Source of the DNA: Candidatus Aerophobota bacterium
GTDB lineage: Bacteria; Aerophobota; Aerophobia; Aerophobales; B3-G15
Assembly: GCA_030615365.1 (NCBI GenBank)
Contig: JAUWZM010000040.1
Location: 1-23,717 of the forward strand
Length of the DNA stretch: 23,717 nt
Reading direction: 5' to 3'
This document shows positions 14,245 to 23,114 of the stretch, piece after piece. The number at the start of each line of letters is the position of its first letter. Positions within the stretch are counted from its first letter, which is position 1. Below the pieces are notes generated by a model. It was given only the letters and a program-made list of their open reading frames with translations. It did no database searches and had not been told where the DNA came from. The position numbers and the translations under genes were made by a program.

Positions 14245-15615
14245 TTATGCCGTAGGGATCGTAGGCAGTTTAGCCAGTGCTTCCTCTACTTTTTCTTTTG
14301 GGTATGCATAATCCTTTAGTTTACCTGATAGGTAGGCATCATAAGCAGCCATATCCACATGTCCATGTCCGCTGTGAGCCATCAGTATGGTTTTTGACTC
14401 ACCAGACTCTCTGCACTTAAGAGCCTCATCGATAGTCACCTTAATGCAATGATTTGGCTCCGGAGCACTGATAATACCCTCAGTGCGAGCAAAGGTCACC
14501 CCAGCCTTGAAGCTAGCAATCTGGTGCTCGGCTCTGGCTTCAACTAAGCCCAGGTTATACAGATGACAAATAATAGGTGACATTCCATGATAGCGAAGAC
14601 CTCCAGCATGGACTGGTGGTGGAATAAAGTTGTGTCCCAGGGTAAACATCTTAATTAAAGGAGTGAGCCCAGCTTCATCGCCAAAGTCGTAGGCATACGG
14701 TCCTTTGGTCATAGTAGGACAACTTGCCGGCTCTACATTGATTATGCGCAGGTCTGGCTTTATTCCCTCAATTTTATCTTTGACAAAAGGTAAAAAGAGG
14801 CCGGCGAAGTTTGAACCACCGCCAATGCAGCCGATAATAATATCAGGATACACACCTGCTTTTTCCATCAGTTTTTTTGTCTCCAGGCCATTCACGGTTT
14901 GATGCAACATAACATGGTTAAGCACACTACCTAAAGAATAATGAGTGTCATCACGAGATACAGCATCTTCTACTGCCTCACTGATAGCCAAACCCAAACT
15001 ACCAGGGCAATTGGGGTCTTTTGCTAGCATGTCTCGCCCTACCTTGGTATCTGGACTGGGACTGGGCACACATTTAGCTCCCCAGGTTTCCATCATAATA
15101 CGACGATAGGGTTTTTGGTGATAACTGATGGCGACCATGTAGACCTTAATCTCAAGACCAAAGGTTGCGCAACCAAAAGATAGAGCACTTCCCCACTGCC
15201 CAGCACCAGTCTCGGTAGCTATGCGCTTTATCCCTTCTTGCTTGTTGTAATACGCTTGAGCTACAGCAGTATTAGGCTTGTGACTCCCAGGAGGACTTGT
15301 TCCCTCATATTTATAAAAAATTTTAGCTGGTGTATCTAAAGCTTTTTCCAATCTATGTGCCCGAAATAGGGTAGTAGGTCTCCATAACCGATAGATATCC
15401 CGTACTTCCTCAGGGATTTCAATCCAGCGCTCAGTGCTCACCTCTTGCTTGATCAATTCCATAGGAAATAGAGGGGTCAGATCATCAGGGGTCACTGGTT
15501 TTCCTGTACCAGGATGCAAAATGGGTGGCAGAGGCTCAGGTAAATCTGCCTGAATGTTATACCAATATTTTGGTATTTCTTCCTCATCAAGAGTAAACTT
15601 TGTTCTTTTATCCAT
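14245..15615 (-). CDS. trpB: TrpB2-type tryptophan synthase beta subunit
   Basis: This PLP enzyme joins serine and indole to make tryptophan. The 456-residue protein is longer than classical TrpB and has the TrpB2 features: a long N-terminal extension ([28 protein letters not shown]), the PLP lysine in GSHKPNTA (K113), the family stretch [14 protein letters not shown], the phosphate loop GGGSN and the C-terminal [10 protein letters not shown] chose the ATG at 15615, 7 nt after GGAGG; an upstream in-frame TTG is unlikely. No trpA or other trp gene lies nearby, as is common for TrpB2, which may scavenge free indole. A promoter at 15942-15971 and a leader of about 320 nt precede it and a strong terminator follows, so it is a single-gene unit. 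Confidence 0.93.
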   Translation of the reverse strand: MDKRTKFTLDEEEIPKYWYNIQADLPEPLPPILHPGTGKPVTPDDLTPLFPMELIKQEVSTERWIEIPEEVRDIYRLWRPTTLFRAHRLEKALDTPAKIFYKYEGTSPPGSHKPNTAVAQAYYNKQEGIKRIATETGAGQWGSALSFGCATFGLEIKVYMVAISYHQKPYRRIMMETWGAKCVPSPSPDTKVGRDMLAKDPNCPGSLGLAISEAVEDAVSRDDTHYSLGSVLNHVMLHQTVNGLETKKLMEKAGVYPDIIIGCIGGGSNFAGLFLPFVKDKIEGIKPDLRIINVEPASCPTMTKGPYAYDFGDEAGLTPLIKMFTLGHNFIPPPVHAGGLRYHGMSPIICHLYNLGLVEARAEHQIASFKAGVTFARTEGIISAPEPNHCIKVTIDEALKCRESGESKTILMAHSGHGHVDMAAYDAYLSGKLKDYAYPKEKVEEALAKLPTIPTA

Positions 15616-15935
15616 AATCAATCCTCCTTGTATTTTTTGTGTGAATAGTATAGATTATTTGGTAGGAAAAAACTCTATGATGATCTCTGTAGTAGCTTAG
15701 TTTCCACTAAGGAACTTTGAGTAATTCCTGCAAATAGCCAATCTGGCAATGACAGAGGTCCCTTCCCTTGTTGGAGGGGAGAGAAAGAAAGGCCGATACT
15801 GGCCCAAAAGGGCCCCTGTACAGGATGCCCAACGCTCCATAGATCTTACTTTTTCAGAAAAACTTATCTATTACCGATCCTTAAAGCTTCTCTCATCTCA
15901 TCTAAACTATTCTATTCTATTCTCAAAGAACTTAC
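15616..15935 (-). promoter_or_regulatory. Long structured leader of trpB2
   Basis: Between the promoter and the trpB2 start the transcript has about 320 nt rich in stems: GGCCC-UUUU-GGGCC (about 15809-15822) next to the palindrome CCTGTACAGG; a CCCCUCC / GGGAAGGG hairpin (about 15762-15780); and CTTAGT-GGAA-ACTAAG (about 15696-15711), a GNRA-capped stem. A run of six U follows about 30 nt later (near 15668-15673). This looks like an attenuation leader, and tryptophan or tRNA-Trp would be natural signals. I looked for the T-box consensus (AGGGUGGNACCGCG) and did not find it. A 49-codon frame starting at about 15842 contains one early Trp codon but lacks a ribosome site. Confidence 0.4.
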
Positions 15936-15941
15936 TCGTTA

Positions 15942-15971
15942 ATAATATACAACTACAAAATTTTTTGTCAA
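15942..15971 (-). promoter_or_regulatory. Sigma-70-type promoter of trpB2
   Basis: On the minus strand a perfect TTGACA (15971-15966) and TATTAT (15947-15942) are separated by 18 bp. Initiation is expected near 15935. No other good promoter is closer to the gene. Confidence 0.6.
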
Positions 15972-16045
15972 GATCGATTTTGTTTTTCCTACCCCTTAAT
16001 AAAACAAATTCTTTAAGGAGGAGAAAAGATTGGATGGTGGAGTGA

Positions 16046-16075
16046 ACCCCTAAAACTGGACAAAATAGGTCAGAT
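16046..16075 (+). mobile_element. Possible IS3-type end remnant
   Basis: TGAACCCCTAAAACTGGACA has the TGA-CCCC-AAA-TGGACA layout of many IS3-family ends. No transposase or matching opposite end was found in 16076-16245. It directly follows an isolated ribosome-site-like AAGGAGGAG at about 16014-16022 with a start codon but no gene, so it may mark where a rightward gene was destroyed. The rest of 16076-16245 holds no recognisable feature. Confidence 0.25.
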
Positions 16076-16245
16076 ATGTTAGGGCTTTTATCGGGGAAAA
16101 ATTCATTCAGGAGCTCCCCTATGAAATCTAATTAAAGGAGCTCTTTGTTAATATGATATTCTTACCCAGTGGTCAATAGAAGATTCTACCGATATCATAA
16201 CATTGAACAACATTTTAATCTCTATCGCATAACTCTGCAACAATC

Positions 16246-18084
16246 TCAAATTTTGTCAAGGCCAAGTTCTACTATTTTCTTTCTTCGGGGTATCCCGTTC
16301 TTATCCCATCCCCTTAACTTGTAATATTTTTCGAGAGTTGCCTCAAGTTTGAGGACTTTTCCAGCATGGGGGCCTTCACTTGTTGCCTCAAGCATTCTTT
16401 TTGGTAGCGCATCATTCTTTTTAGTTAATCCAAATTTGACATTAACCATTCTTTCCAAAGTAAATATTCTCTCTATGGTTTTCGCCACATCGTCTAAAGA
16501 CATATCCCATCCAGTTATTGCATTTAGACAATCTACCATATCTCCAAAGGTCATAGTTCCCCCTTCCATCATAAATCTACATACAACTAAGGAGTTATAT
16601 AGAGCTGCCCAGTCTTGATATTTTGCCACCAAATACTCGGTTTCGTCCATCTCGAAGGAATTGGGTATTTTATCGATTCCGAGCTCGGGCAATAAAATTC
16701 CCCAATATGGCAGCGAAAGATTAGCATTTTCATGGTGAGGACCTGCGGGACCCGTTGCAAAATTTAAAGCTTGTCCAAAACGTGCCCTTGGATCATGAGC
16801 TCCTATACAAATGCCCTTTACCTCGACGGCAAAATCTCTTGTTTTGGGATCTATTTTCTCTACAGTAGGCAATATTCCATTGGCGAGAATATCACCGAAA
16901 CCATCTCTAAGCGCTATCATCTTTATTAATTCTATGGTAGCATCTGCGTTACCCCAAGTTAAATCCAGTCCATTAATATCTTTTTTGTCGAGAAAACCTT
17001 TCTCAAAGCATTCCATCAAAAAACCTATGATTCCCCCCACTTCCATAGTATCAATACCATATCTATTGCATAGATCACCTGCTTTTGCTACAGCCGCTAA
17101 ATCATCTATCAACAAATTTTCTCCAAGATACGCAAGCGTTTCATACTCCGGGCCGGGACCCTCCATCTTATATTTTTCTGGAGAATCAATCTTTACATAT
17201 CTATGACAACCTATGGGACAATTCGGACAGGGCAGTCTTTTCTTAAAGATAGTCTCGGTATAAGTTGGAGCACCTAATTTCTCACTCCCTTCACCCCAGG
17301 CACCTCCACTCCAATTTTTAATTGGTACTTCCCCTACCGCCTCTGCAAGACTCATATATAGAGGGGTTCCATGCTCTCTAAAACCACTTGTTAACTTTAC
17401 TGCTTTTTTGGTTATTTTTTTTTGTAGCTCTTTCACTGCATCTTTATCTGCCACTTCAATTTCTTTATCTCCCTTAACGCAGATTGCCTTAACATTTTTA
17501 GACCCTAATACAGCACCCATTCCTGTACGACCAAAAAAACTGTGTTTATCTACGACGATTGAGGCAAATTTTACCAAATTCTCTCCGGCTTGTCCGATGG
17601 CAGCAACACTAAAATCTTTCTTACCGTAATCCTTTTTAATAATAGAGGTTGTTTCGTAAGCATCTTTACCCCACAGCTTACCTGCATCATTGAAACTAAC
17701 CTTCTCATTTTCGATCTCTAAATATACAGGTTTATCCGCTTTTCCTTCAACAATTAAAGCATCGTACCCTGCTTTTTTAAGCCCTAGTCCAAAACCAGCT
17801 CCTGCCGCGGAAGTTGAGAAAAAAGAATTCATTGGTGACTTTGCAATAACCAGAAGTTTTGCGCTTCCGGGAAGTTTTGTGGCTTGAAAAGGACCTGTGG
17901 AAATTATAATTTTATTATCTGGTCCTAATGGAGATGCTTTCTTGCTTACTTCATTGTATAATACATGGGCACCATATCCAGCCCCTCCAATTAAACTCTT
18001 CCAAGCTAACTCATTTATGGGTTCTTTCGTGGCTTTCCTCTTGGAAACATTTATTCTTAAAACTTTGCCTGCGTATCCATTCAT
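16246..18084 (-). CDS. aor: Aldehyde:ferredoxin oxidoreductase (tungsten/molybdenum pterin)
   Basis: This enzyme oxidises aldehydes to carboxylic acids (or the reverse) with ferredoxin, using a bis-pterin tungsten or molybdenum centre and one 4Fe-4S cluster in the cytoplasm. The 612 residues match the full family length. The start MNGYAGKVLRINVS is typical. Pterin-binding segments include STGPFQ near 62-67 and the FFGRTGMGAVLGSKNVKAI stretch at 183-201. The cluster ligands are C286, C289, C293 (CPNCPIGC) and C502. The C-terminal RGWDKNGIP is a family hallmark. GGAGG lies 7 nt before the ATG. No ferredoxin, moaD-like or aldehyde-producing gene is adjacent; trpB2 downstream has its own promoter. 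Substrate cannot be told. Confidence 0.95.
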   Translation of the reverse strand: MNGYAGKVLRINVSKRKATKEPINELAWKSLIGGAGYGAHVLYNEVSKKASPLGPDNKIIISTGPFQATKLPGSAKLLVIAKSPMNSFFSTSAAGAGFGLGLKKAGYDALIVEGKADKPVYLEIENEKVSFNDAGKLWGKDAYETTSIIKKDYGKKDFSVAAIGQAGENLVKFASIVVDKHSFFGRTGMGAVLGSKNVKAICVKGDKEIEVADKDAVKELQKKITKKAVKLTSGFREHGTPLYMSLAEAVGEVPIKNWSGGAWGEGSEKLGAPTYTETIFKKRLPCPNCPIGCHRYVKIDSPEKYKMEGPGPEYETLAYLGENLLIDDLAAVAKAGDLCNRYGIDTMEVGGIIGFLMECFEKGFLDKKDINGLDLTWGNADATIELIKMIALRDGFGDILANGILPTVEKIDPKTRDFAVEVKGICIGAHDPRARFGQALNFATGPAGPHHENANLSLPYWGILLPELGIDKIPNSFEMDETEYLVAKYQDWAALYNSLVVCRFMMEGGTMTFGDMVDCLNAITGWDMSLDDVAKTIERIFTLERMVNVKFGLTKKNDALPKRMLEATSEGPHAGKVLKLEATLEKYYKLRGWDKNGIPRRKKIVELGLDKI

Positions 18085-18109
18085 ATTTATCCTCCTCGTA
18101 AATATGCAA

Positions 18110-18269
18110 GTAATGTCAAAACTTAACTACAGAGAACGTAAATAACTGTAATATGTGATAAGTAATGAGTGATGAAGTTTTTACCATTTACACATTACAC
18201 ATCACATCTTCTCTCCCCTCTGTGCACTCTGTGGTTCCATGTTTTCCTTCATGTTATTTTTGACATTAC
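18110..18269. repeat. Nested inverted repeats upstream of aor
   Basis: A perfect 12-bp pair, GTAATGTCAAAA (18110-18121) and TTTTGACATTAC (18258-18269), encloses a second imperfect pair: ATGTGATAAGTAATGAGTGATG from about 18153, against the reverse complement of the segment near 18187-18208. A CTCTGTGCACTCTGTGG stretch at about 18219-18235 is repetitive too. This could be a small decayed MITE-like element or dispersed repeats. It lies directly upstream of the aor ribosome site and probably overlaps its promoter, which I could not place. Confidence 0.45.
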
Positions 18270-18373
18270 CAATATGCAATAATTGTCCAGAGTGAGCACT
18301 ATAGGTAATAATAGCTTATTTTGTCACCTCGTACTGTAACTACATACTCATAGCTGCTATTGCTCTACTTGTT

Positions 18374-18682
18374 TCACCGCCCCGATAGGGAGTAGATACC
18401 GCGCTTCTGCATAAGCGCAATCTGCCGCCGAGTGACTTGTTTTTCATACTCAGCGTGTTTCATTGGTGCACGCTGTAGATACAGGTTCTTAGGGTAAATT
18501 GGTTTCTCGTAGATAAGCGAGATGAGTTCTGTGCGAAGGTCTTTCATCCAGTTAAGCAACGGCGAACGCGACCGAAACTCTCGCAGTGATTCGATATCAA
18601 TGACACCCCCCCTTCCAATTTTATTCAGAATGCCATACGGCATAATAGAGGACAATTGAGCCGATTCCTTTTTCTTTGCACA
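18374..18682 (-). pseudogene. C-terminal fragment of a nitrilase-family hydrolase
   Basis: The frame ends with GGVIDIESLREFRSRSP, then NWMKDLRTELISLIYEKP and IYPKNLYL, then MKHAEYEKQVTRRQIALMQKRGIY. This resembles, from memory, the C-terminal end of carbon-nitrogen hydrolases (nitrilase superfamily). Only about 100 codons exist; an in-frame TAG at 18683-18685 closes the frame upstream and the catalytic Glu-Lys-Cys region is absent. Possible starts are a TTG at 18655 and an internal ATG, neither with a ribosome site. The break lies about 25 bp from the IS21-like end at 18711, so an insertion followed by deletion may have removed the rest. Confidence 0.5.
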
Positions 18683-18710
18683 CTATGACGAAAAGTGTAG
18701 CCTGAACAGG

Positions 18711-18815
18711 TTAGCGTCTATTCACTGTAAACTTTAGTTGTTACTCATTTGCGAGCTATCACTGCAATGCAAAATGATAATGTCATAGTAAGGCAAAGTG
18801 AAAATGCCACCCCTT
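18711..18815. mobile_element. Possible IS21-family end with tandem 24-bp repeats
   Basis: The segment starts TTAGCGTCTATTCACTGTAAA and contains two abutting 24-bp repeats (18759-18782 and 18783-18806) that share 18 of 24 positions, each with a GCAAA(A/G)TGA(A/T)AATG core. It then reaches GCCACCCC. Multiple subterminal repeats and a GGTGGCATTTTCA-type border are features of IS21-family ends. No istA or istB frame is present. 18816-18919 shows nothing further. Confidence 0.4.
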
Positions 18816-18919
18816 CACAAAATCAGCGAACAGAAAATTAATTAGAATTTTTCCTGAAATTGGAGAACCTACCGATTTAAAGTAGCAATACCATATTCTT
18901 TAAGGATAGTTCTGTAGAC

Positions 18920-19861
18920 TTAGGCAGAAGCCTTATTTAAACGGTCCATCTGATCGGTGCTAAGTTTGATCTTTAGCGCACCTAAATTCTCTCGTATTTG
19001 ATCAACAGTGTTAGCTGCGACCAACGGAACAACACATGGTATGCTGTGTATCATCCATGCTAACACAATCTGATTAGCAGTAGCTCTCTTCTCCCCAGCA
19101 ACACCTTTTAGCACGGCAAGACGTGCGTTACTATCAGGTCCTACATACTGCTCAGGAATAGGTCGGTCCGGACGGGTATAGGCACCCCTTAGTAAAGGAG
19201 AATAGGCCAGCAATCTCATACTCTGAGTCTTGCAATAATCCAGTAAATTCTTGTTGACTGCTACCTGGGGGCCAAAACTTACACCAGGCTTAGGGCGCAA
19301 ATAGGAATAGCGTTGCTGTATGCAGCAATATTCATTCCAATCATGCGTTTGACTCATCCAACGTGCCTTCTCCAACCGCCAGGATGAAAAATTGCTCGCT
19401 CCAATGAAACGTACCTTACCAGCTTTTACCAATTTGTCGAACGCTTCCATTGTTTCCTCTATGGGAGTATTGCGATCATCCTGATGAGCATAGTAAAGGT
19501 CAATTGTGTCCACACCCAATCTTTCAAGACTCTTCTCGCATTCTTCCTCTATCTGGTGTGCTCGTAATCCCTCTTCTACGCCAGGCATTCCAAACCCTAC
19601 TTTACTAGCCAAGAACAGTTGGAAGCGATTTTTACGCTCATGCATCCACCGGCCTAAAAGAGACTCACTTTCGCCCCCCACATACCCTGGCCACCAACGG
19701 GCATACACATTAGCCGTGTCTAAAAATGAACCTCCGGTTTCCAAATACAGATCGAGCAACTTATATGAGGTTACCGGATCAGTATGGGTGCCAAAATACA
19801 TAGTACCCAGGCAGAACACACTTACTTCAATGCCTGTATTTCCGAGTGGTACAGTTTTCAT
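18920..19861 (-). CDS. Aldo/keto reductase
   Basis: This 313-residue NADPH-dependent oxidoreductase has the (beta/alpha)8 aldo/keto reductase fold. The catalytic tetrad is visible: D48 (GGSFLDTANVYA), Y53, K87 (LASKVGF) and H126 (YYAHQDD). The C-terminal VPLVAANTVDQIRENLGAL stretch fits the cofactor-binding end. The frame extends upstream to 19921, but I chose the ATG at 19861 because GGAGG lies 5 nt before it and the upstream part is the REPIN-like repeat. It follows the alpha-mannosidase by 75 bp on the same strand and is probably cotranscribed, which would suggest a sugar-derived aldehyde or ketone as substrate. Confidence 0.92.
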   Translation of the reverse strand: MKTVPLGNTGIEVSVFCLGTMYFGTHTDPVTSYKLLDLYLETGGSFLDTANVYARWWPGYVGGESESLLGRWMHERKNRFQLFLASKVGFGMPGVEEGLRAHQIEEECEKSLERLGVDTIDLYYAHQDDRNTPIEETMEAFDKLVKAGKVRFIGASNFSSWRLEKARWMSQTHDWNEYCCIQQRYSYLRPKPGVSFGPQVAVNKNLLDYCKTQSMRLLAYSPLLRGAYTRPDRPIPEQYVGPDSNARLAVLKGVAGEKRATANQIVLAWMIHSIPCVVPLVAANTVDQIRENLGALKIKLSTDQMDRLNKASA

Positions 19862-19882
19862 AGTATCCTCCGGGCAATTATT

Positions 19883-19934
19883 GTAGTTGTCGAGTCTACT
19901 CGGTGAATTAAGGTCAAGCAAGCTTGACCACTAC
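19883..19934. repeat. REPIN-like element, divergent copy 3
   Basis: GTAG (19883-19886), hairpin CGAGT-CT-ACTCG (19891-19902), spacer GTGAATTAA, hairpin GGTCAAGC-AA-GCTTGACC (19912-19929), then CTAC (19931-19934). The order and the outer tetranucleotides are the same as in the 85-bp elements at 9414 and 23160, including the GAATTAA-like spacer, but both hairpin sequences differ. It fills the gap between the mannosidase stop (the TAG at 19938-19936 lies in its border) and the aldo/keto reductase ribosome site. Confidence 0.55.
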
Positions 19935-19935
19935 A

Positions 19936-22900
19936 CTACAATTTTCTTAATCTTAGGCTGAAAGTCTTTATCTCGTAGGGATCTATGCTGAAAAAGAGTT
20001 TACTATTCTTAAAGGAATTAGTAGAGTTTTTTACAGTCCCCTCAATTAAATTTACCTCTGCAACCTCTTTTACAGCAAAGCCAAACTCAATATCTACTTC
20101 GGCTTTTTCTCCTTTGCTCTCGTAAACCCTGAGAATAAGATCATCAGAATCCTCTGCCTTTTTCAGGCAGGTTAATACAACATTAGAAGGGGCTAAGCTT
20201 ATAAAAGATTTGCTTTGAGGCAGATTGCCTTTTCCTTTTGATTTTATAATTAAACTCATAAGCGGATGATTTAGTTCATAGCCTTTTCTTACTGTCTCGG
20301 CTTTTTTCCAATCACCATTGTGAGGATAAATAGAATAGATAAATGTATGTTCTCCTGCATCAGACACAGGATCAGGTTCATAGCTTGTTCTCATCAATGT
20401 GATGCGCATAGTGTTTCCCTTTACATCAAATCCATACTTGGTATTACTCAATAAACTCACTCCATACTCATCATCAGATATATCTATCCACTGAAGAGCG
20501 GGCACTTCTCTTCCATCGGCTACTCTTTCAATGTGTCCAAAGGGTATCTCGAATGTAGCTTTAGTTTTATTTAGCACCGGGGTAAAGCTTGCCTTAAGCA
20601 TTGGAGCATCTGTAGTGTCATCAGCTTTTTCTTGCCAATCTATCCTGGTTATAAAATCAACTCTGGGAACACCTTCATACATAGATATATCCTGGGTAAT
20701 AGTGGAATTGTTGAATGTATGTGTTATCCTGATTTTTTCTACCACAGGACCAGAGGTTATTAATTTTATCTCTGGCTCTTTTATAAGATTCCTTATAGAA
20801 CTAATAGGCCCTATAGCCCAGGCAGACATAGGATGAGGAAGCTCATATAACACTTGAAGGAGATTATTCATAACAGGAGTGGCAAATTCGACTCTCTCGG
20901 GGCTGTCAATAACCTCATCCATCTGCCTTTTCATTATAACCTTATCGTTTTTCTTATCATAAAGATAAGCTATGGTCCCTGATTTATCATCGATCTTCAA
21001 GGTATAAAATTCATTTTCCAGAACAAGAGATTCTCTTGAAACAACAGAGCTATCTTTTATTTCATCCTGGGTAAGATAAAAGACTTTATATCCCAGGGAA
21101 GGGATATCTTTAGCTACAAATAAAAGTTTATCCTCTAATATTTGGACAGGATATACATTTCCTTCCTCATCTTTTAATAGGCAAGGTGCAGGTATATTCT
21201 CTGGTAATGACAAACTTACAATGTCATCTCTCTCCCAGGCAAGAGGGTTAAACACAAGAATGGGTAAGCCTTCCTGTTTTACATTAATGTTTTTTGCAAT
21301 GGCAGAAAGGCTATCAGAGATGGCTTTATTGGCCCCTTTTTCTGCCTCTTTTGCCAGTTCATCCGAATACTCATAGGAAGTGTGGATGGCACTTCCAGGA
21401 AGAATATCATGGAACTGGTTAAAAAGTGTCTTTTCCCATGAGTCTTTAAGATCAGGATAACTCCCGCCAAGAACTTTTGCTATTGAGCCAACTATTTCTG
21501 CATTGAGGAGAAACCTTTCACACTTTCTATTATGCTCTTTTATATCGCTATGAGTAGTATAACAACCATCCCAAACAAAGTTAAGCTCATCCTTAACTAC
21601 AGGAAGATTTAGTTTTTCCTTAGATATAGTCTCAAAAAATCTTTTGGTAGTGCTAAATTCAAGATGTGGAAAAACAGCTTTTTGGTTAAGTCTGTTGGTA
21701 ATTTCTATATCTTTTCTGGTAGGCCCTCCTCCATGATCTCCCACGCCATATACAAACATAGCTGTTTTTGTCCCAAATTTCTTTTTAAAATCCCTGCTCA
21801 ATTGAGCCAGTTCTTTAGGATTTATAAATGCATTATATACGCTATTAAAGGCAAGAACTCTTGAACCATCAGGTCCTTCCCACCAGAACATAGGAAACCC
21901 CTTACCGCATCTCATAAAATAATAATAATCTACCCCACTTTTTTTAAGTATTGTAGGCATGCTCCAGGGATGACCAAATGTATCAGGTTCCCATAAAACT
22001 TTAGGTTCAACCCCAAGTTTTTCCTTAGCGTATCTCTTCCCATAAAGAATTTGGTGAGCTATTGCCTCCCCATTTGCCATATTTAAATCCCCTTCTACCC
22101 AGGTAGAGGCAGTAACATCCCATCTTCCCTCGTTTATCTTATTTCTTATCTTTTCAAAAATATGGGGAAACTTTTCCTCCATTATCTTGTAAGTTGCTGT
22201 CTGGCTTTGAGAGAAACAAAACTCGGGAAATTCATCCATTAAATGAGTTACCGTATCAAAATCCCTTCGGCAAACATCCACTGTCTCCTCCCATGGCCAG
22301 AGCCAGTTCATATCTATATGAGCATGTCCAATAAGGTGAACTGTATGCTCTTTTGCGAAAGGCTCAAGGGGGGATAAATCCTTTTCTATTTTATTTATAA
22401 AAGTCAATAGTCTGTTCGGCTCCAAAGTTAAAATAATCTCTGGAGTTATATTAGCAACAGCTTCCTCACAAAGCTCTTTACCTTTGGGTAGCTCTTGAGC
22501 AAACTTAAGCTCTTCTACAAAAGAGGCTAATTCAAAAATAATGTCATCTACTTTACTGTAATGCAACTCTGTAATAATAGGAATATGCAGCAAACTCCCT
22601 CCAGGGAGAGTATGGATCACAATAATATGCTCTTTCCCGGGAGATGCACTTTTCGATACCAGGACTCCTGGCTTTCTAAAATCTGCCCAATGTTCAGCAA
22701 AAAGCACCTTTTTCCCATCTACAAATACCTCTGTGGGAACAAGTATGATAGATGAGAATAACTCCACCTTTGAGCCTTCTACAGAGATTCCTTCAATGCT
22801 TTCGGGAATGATTACCTTTTTTCTGAACCAGGCCTCTTTTTTCACGTCCCAGGTATGAGGTAAGGTTACCGTTTCCCAGGATGTATCATGGTAATTTAAT

Positions 22901-23019
22901 TTCTCTGCATCCTCTAACTTCCCCAACCTGAATTTCCACTCTTTTTGTCTTCTGCAATTTAAAAGTACCTGCAGTCTTTTTTCCAAAGCATCAATAATTT
23001 GATCCAGCTCTTGAGACAT
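19936..23019 (-). CDS. Alpha-mannosidase, glycoside hydrolase family 38
   Basis: This 1027-residue retaining alpha-mannosidase has full GH38 length. An N-terminal beta domain at about 25-150 (LPHTW, WFRKKVIIP) resembles the accessory sugar-binding-like domain of long bacterial members. The catalytic barrel starts near 225 with HLIGHAHIDMNWLWPW, whose H234 and D236 bind zinc. The nucleophile is D346 in WEPDTFGHP, and H429 in VGDHGGG is a further zinc ligand. Large beta domains fill about 650-1027. No signal peptide is seen, so it probably acts in the cytoplasm on imported mannosides. AAGGAG lies 6 nt before the ATG. An aldo/keto reductase follows 75 bp downstream. The region upstream is a cluster of hairpin repeats. 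Confidence 0.95.
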   Translation of the reverse strand: MSQELDQIIDALEKRLQVLLNCRRQKEWKFRLGKLEDAEKLNYHDTSWETVTLPHTWDVKKEAWFRKKVIIPESIEGISVEGSKVELFSSIILVPTEVFVDGKKVLFAEHWADFRKPGVLVSKSASPGKEHIIVIHTLPGGSLLHIPIITELHYSKVDDIIFELASFVEELKFAQELPKGKELCEEAVANITPEIILTLEPNRLLTFINKIEKDLSPLEPFAKEHTVHLIGHAHIDMNWLWPWEETVDVCRRDFDTVTHLMDEFPEFCFSQSQTATYKIMEEKFPHIFEKIRNKINEGRWDVTASTWVEGDLNMANGEAIAHQILYGKRYAKEKLGVEPKVLWEPDTFGHPWSMPTILKKSGVDYYYFMRCGKGFPMFWWEGPDGSRVLAFNSVYNAFINPKELAQLSRDFKKKFGTKTAMFVYGVGDHGGGPTRKDIEITNRLNQKAVFPHLEFSTTKRFFETISKEKLNLPVVKDELNFVWDGCYTTHSDIKEHNRKCERFLLNAEIVGSIAKVLGGSYPDLKDSWEKTLFNQFHDILPGSAIHTSYEYSDELAKEAEKGANKAISDSLSAIAKNINVKQEGLPILVFNPLAWERDDIVSLSLPENIPAPCLLKDEEGNVYPVQILEDKLLFVAKDIPSLGYKVFYLTQDEIKDSSVVSRESLVLENEFYTLKIDDKSGTIAYLYDKKNDKVIMKRQMDEVIDSPERVEFATPVMNNLLQVLYELPHPMSAWAIGPISSIRNLIKEPEIKLITSGPVVEKIRITHTFNNSTITQDISMYEGVPRVDFITRIDWQEKADDTTDAPMLKASFTPVLNKTKATFEIPFGHIERVADGREVPALQWIDISDDEYGVSLLSNTKYGFDVKGNTMRITLMRTSYEPDPVSDAGEHTFIYSIYPHNGDWKKAETVRKGYELNHPLMSLIIKSKGKGNLPQSKSFISLAPSNVVLTCLKKAEDSDDLILRVYESKGEKAEVDIEFGFAVKEVAEVNLIEGTVKNSTNSFKNSKLFFSIDPYEIKTFSLRLRKL

Positions 23020-23078
23020 TTTACGCTCCTTGATTGAATAAATTCATATCTATTACAATAGTTGTCATAGTGGCGTAT

Positions 23079-23107
23079 GTCCCCCATCCCCGAGGGATAT
23101 GGGGGAC
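23079..23107. repeat. Hairpin repeat 60 bp upstream of the mannosidase
   Basis: GTCCCCCATCCC (23079-23090) pairs with GGG-AT-ATGGGGGAC (23094-23107) around a CGA loop: a 12-bp stem with a 2-nt bulge. It lies in the presumed leader of the mannosidase. No U-tract follows on either strand. Confidence 0.5.
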
Positions 23108-23114
23108 ACCCGAA

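Noticed and set aside
15692..15842. 49-codon minus-strand frame in the trpB2 leader as a leader peptide
   Set aside because: Only one early Trp codon and no Shine-Dalgarno before the ATG; it does not resemble a trp leader peptide.
15616..15935. T-box riboswitch
   Set aside because: The length fits, but AGGGUGGNACCGCG is absent; the nearest string, AAGGGAAGGGACC, lacks the UGG that pairs with tRNA.
15749..16045. 98-codon plus-strand frame opposite the trpB2 leader and promoter
   Set aside because: No ribosome site at its start, low-complexity sequence, and it overlaps a well-formed minus-strand promoter and leader.
19862..19921. N-terminal extension of the aldo/keto reductase
   Set aside because: The 20 extra codons are translated REPIN-like repeat; GGAGG correctly spaced before the ATG at 19861 decides the start.
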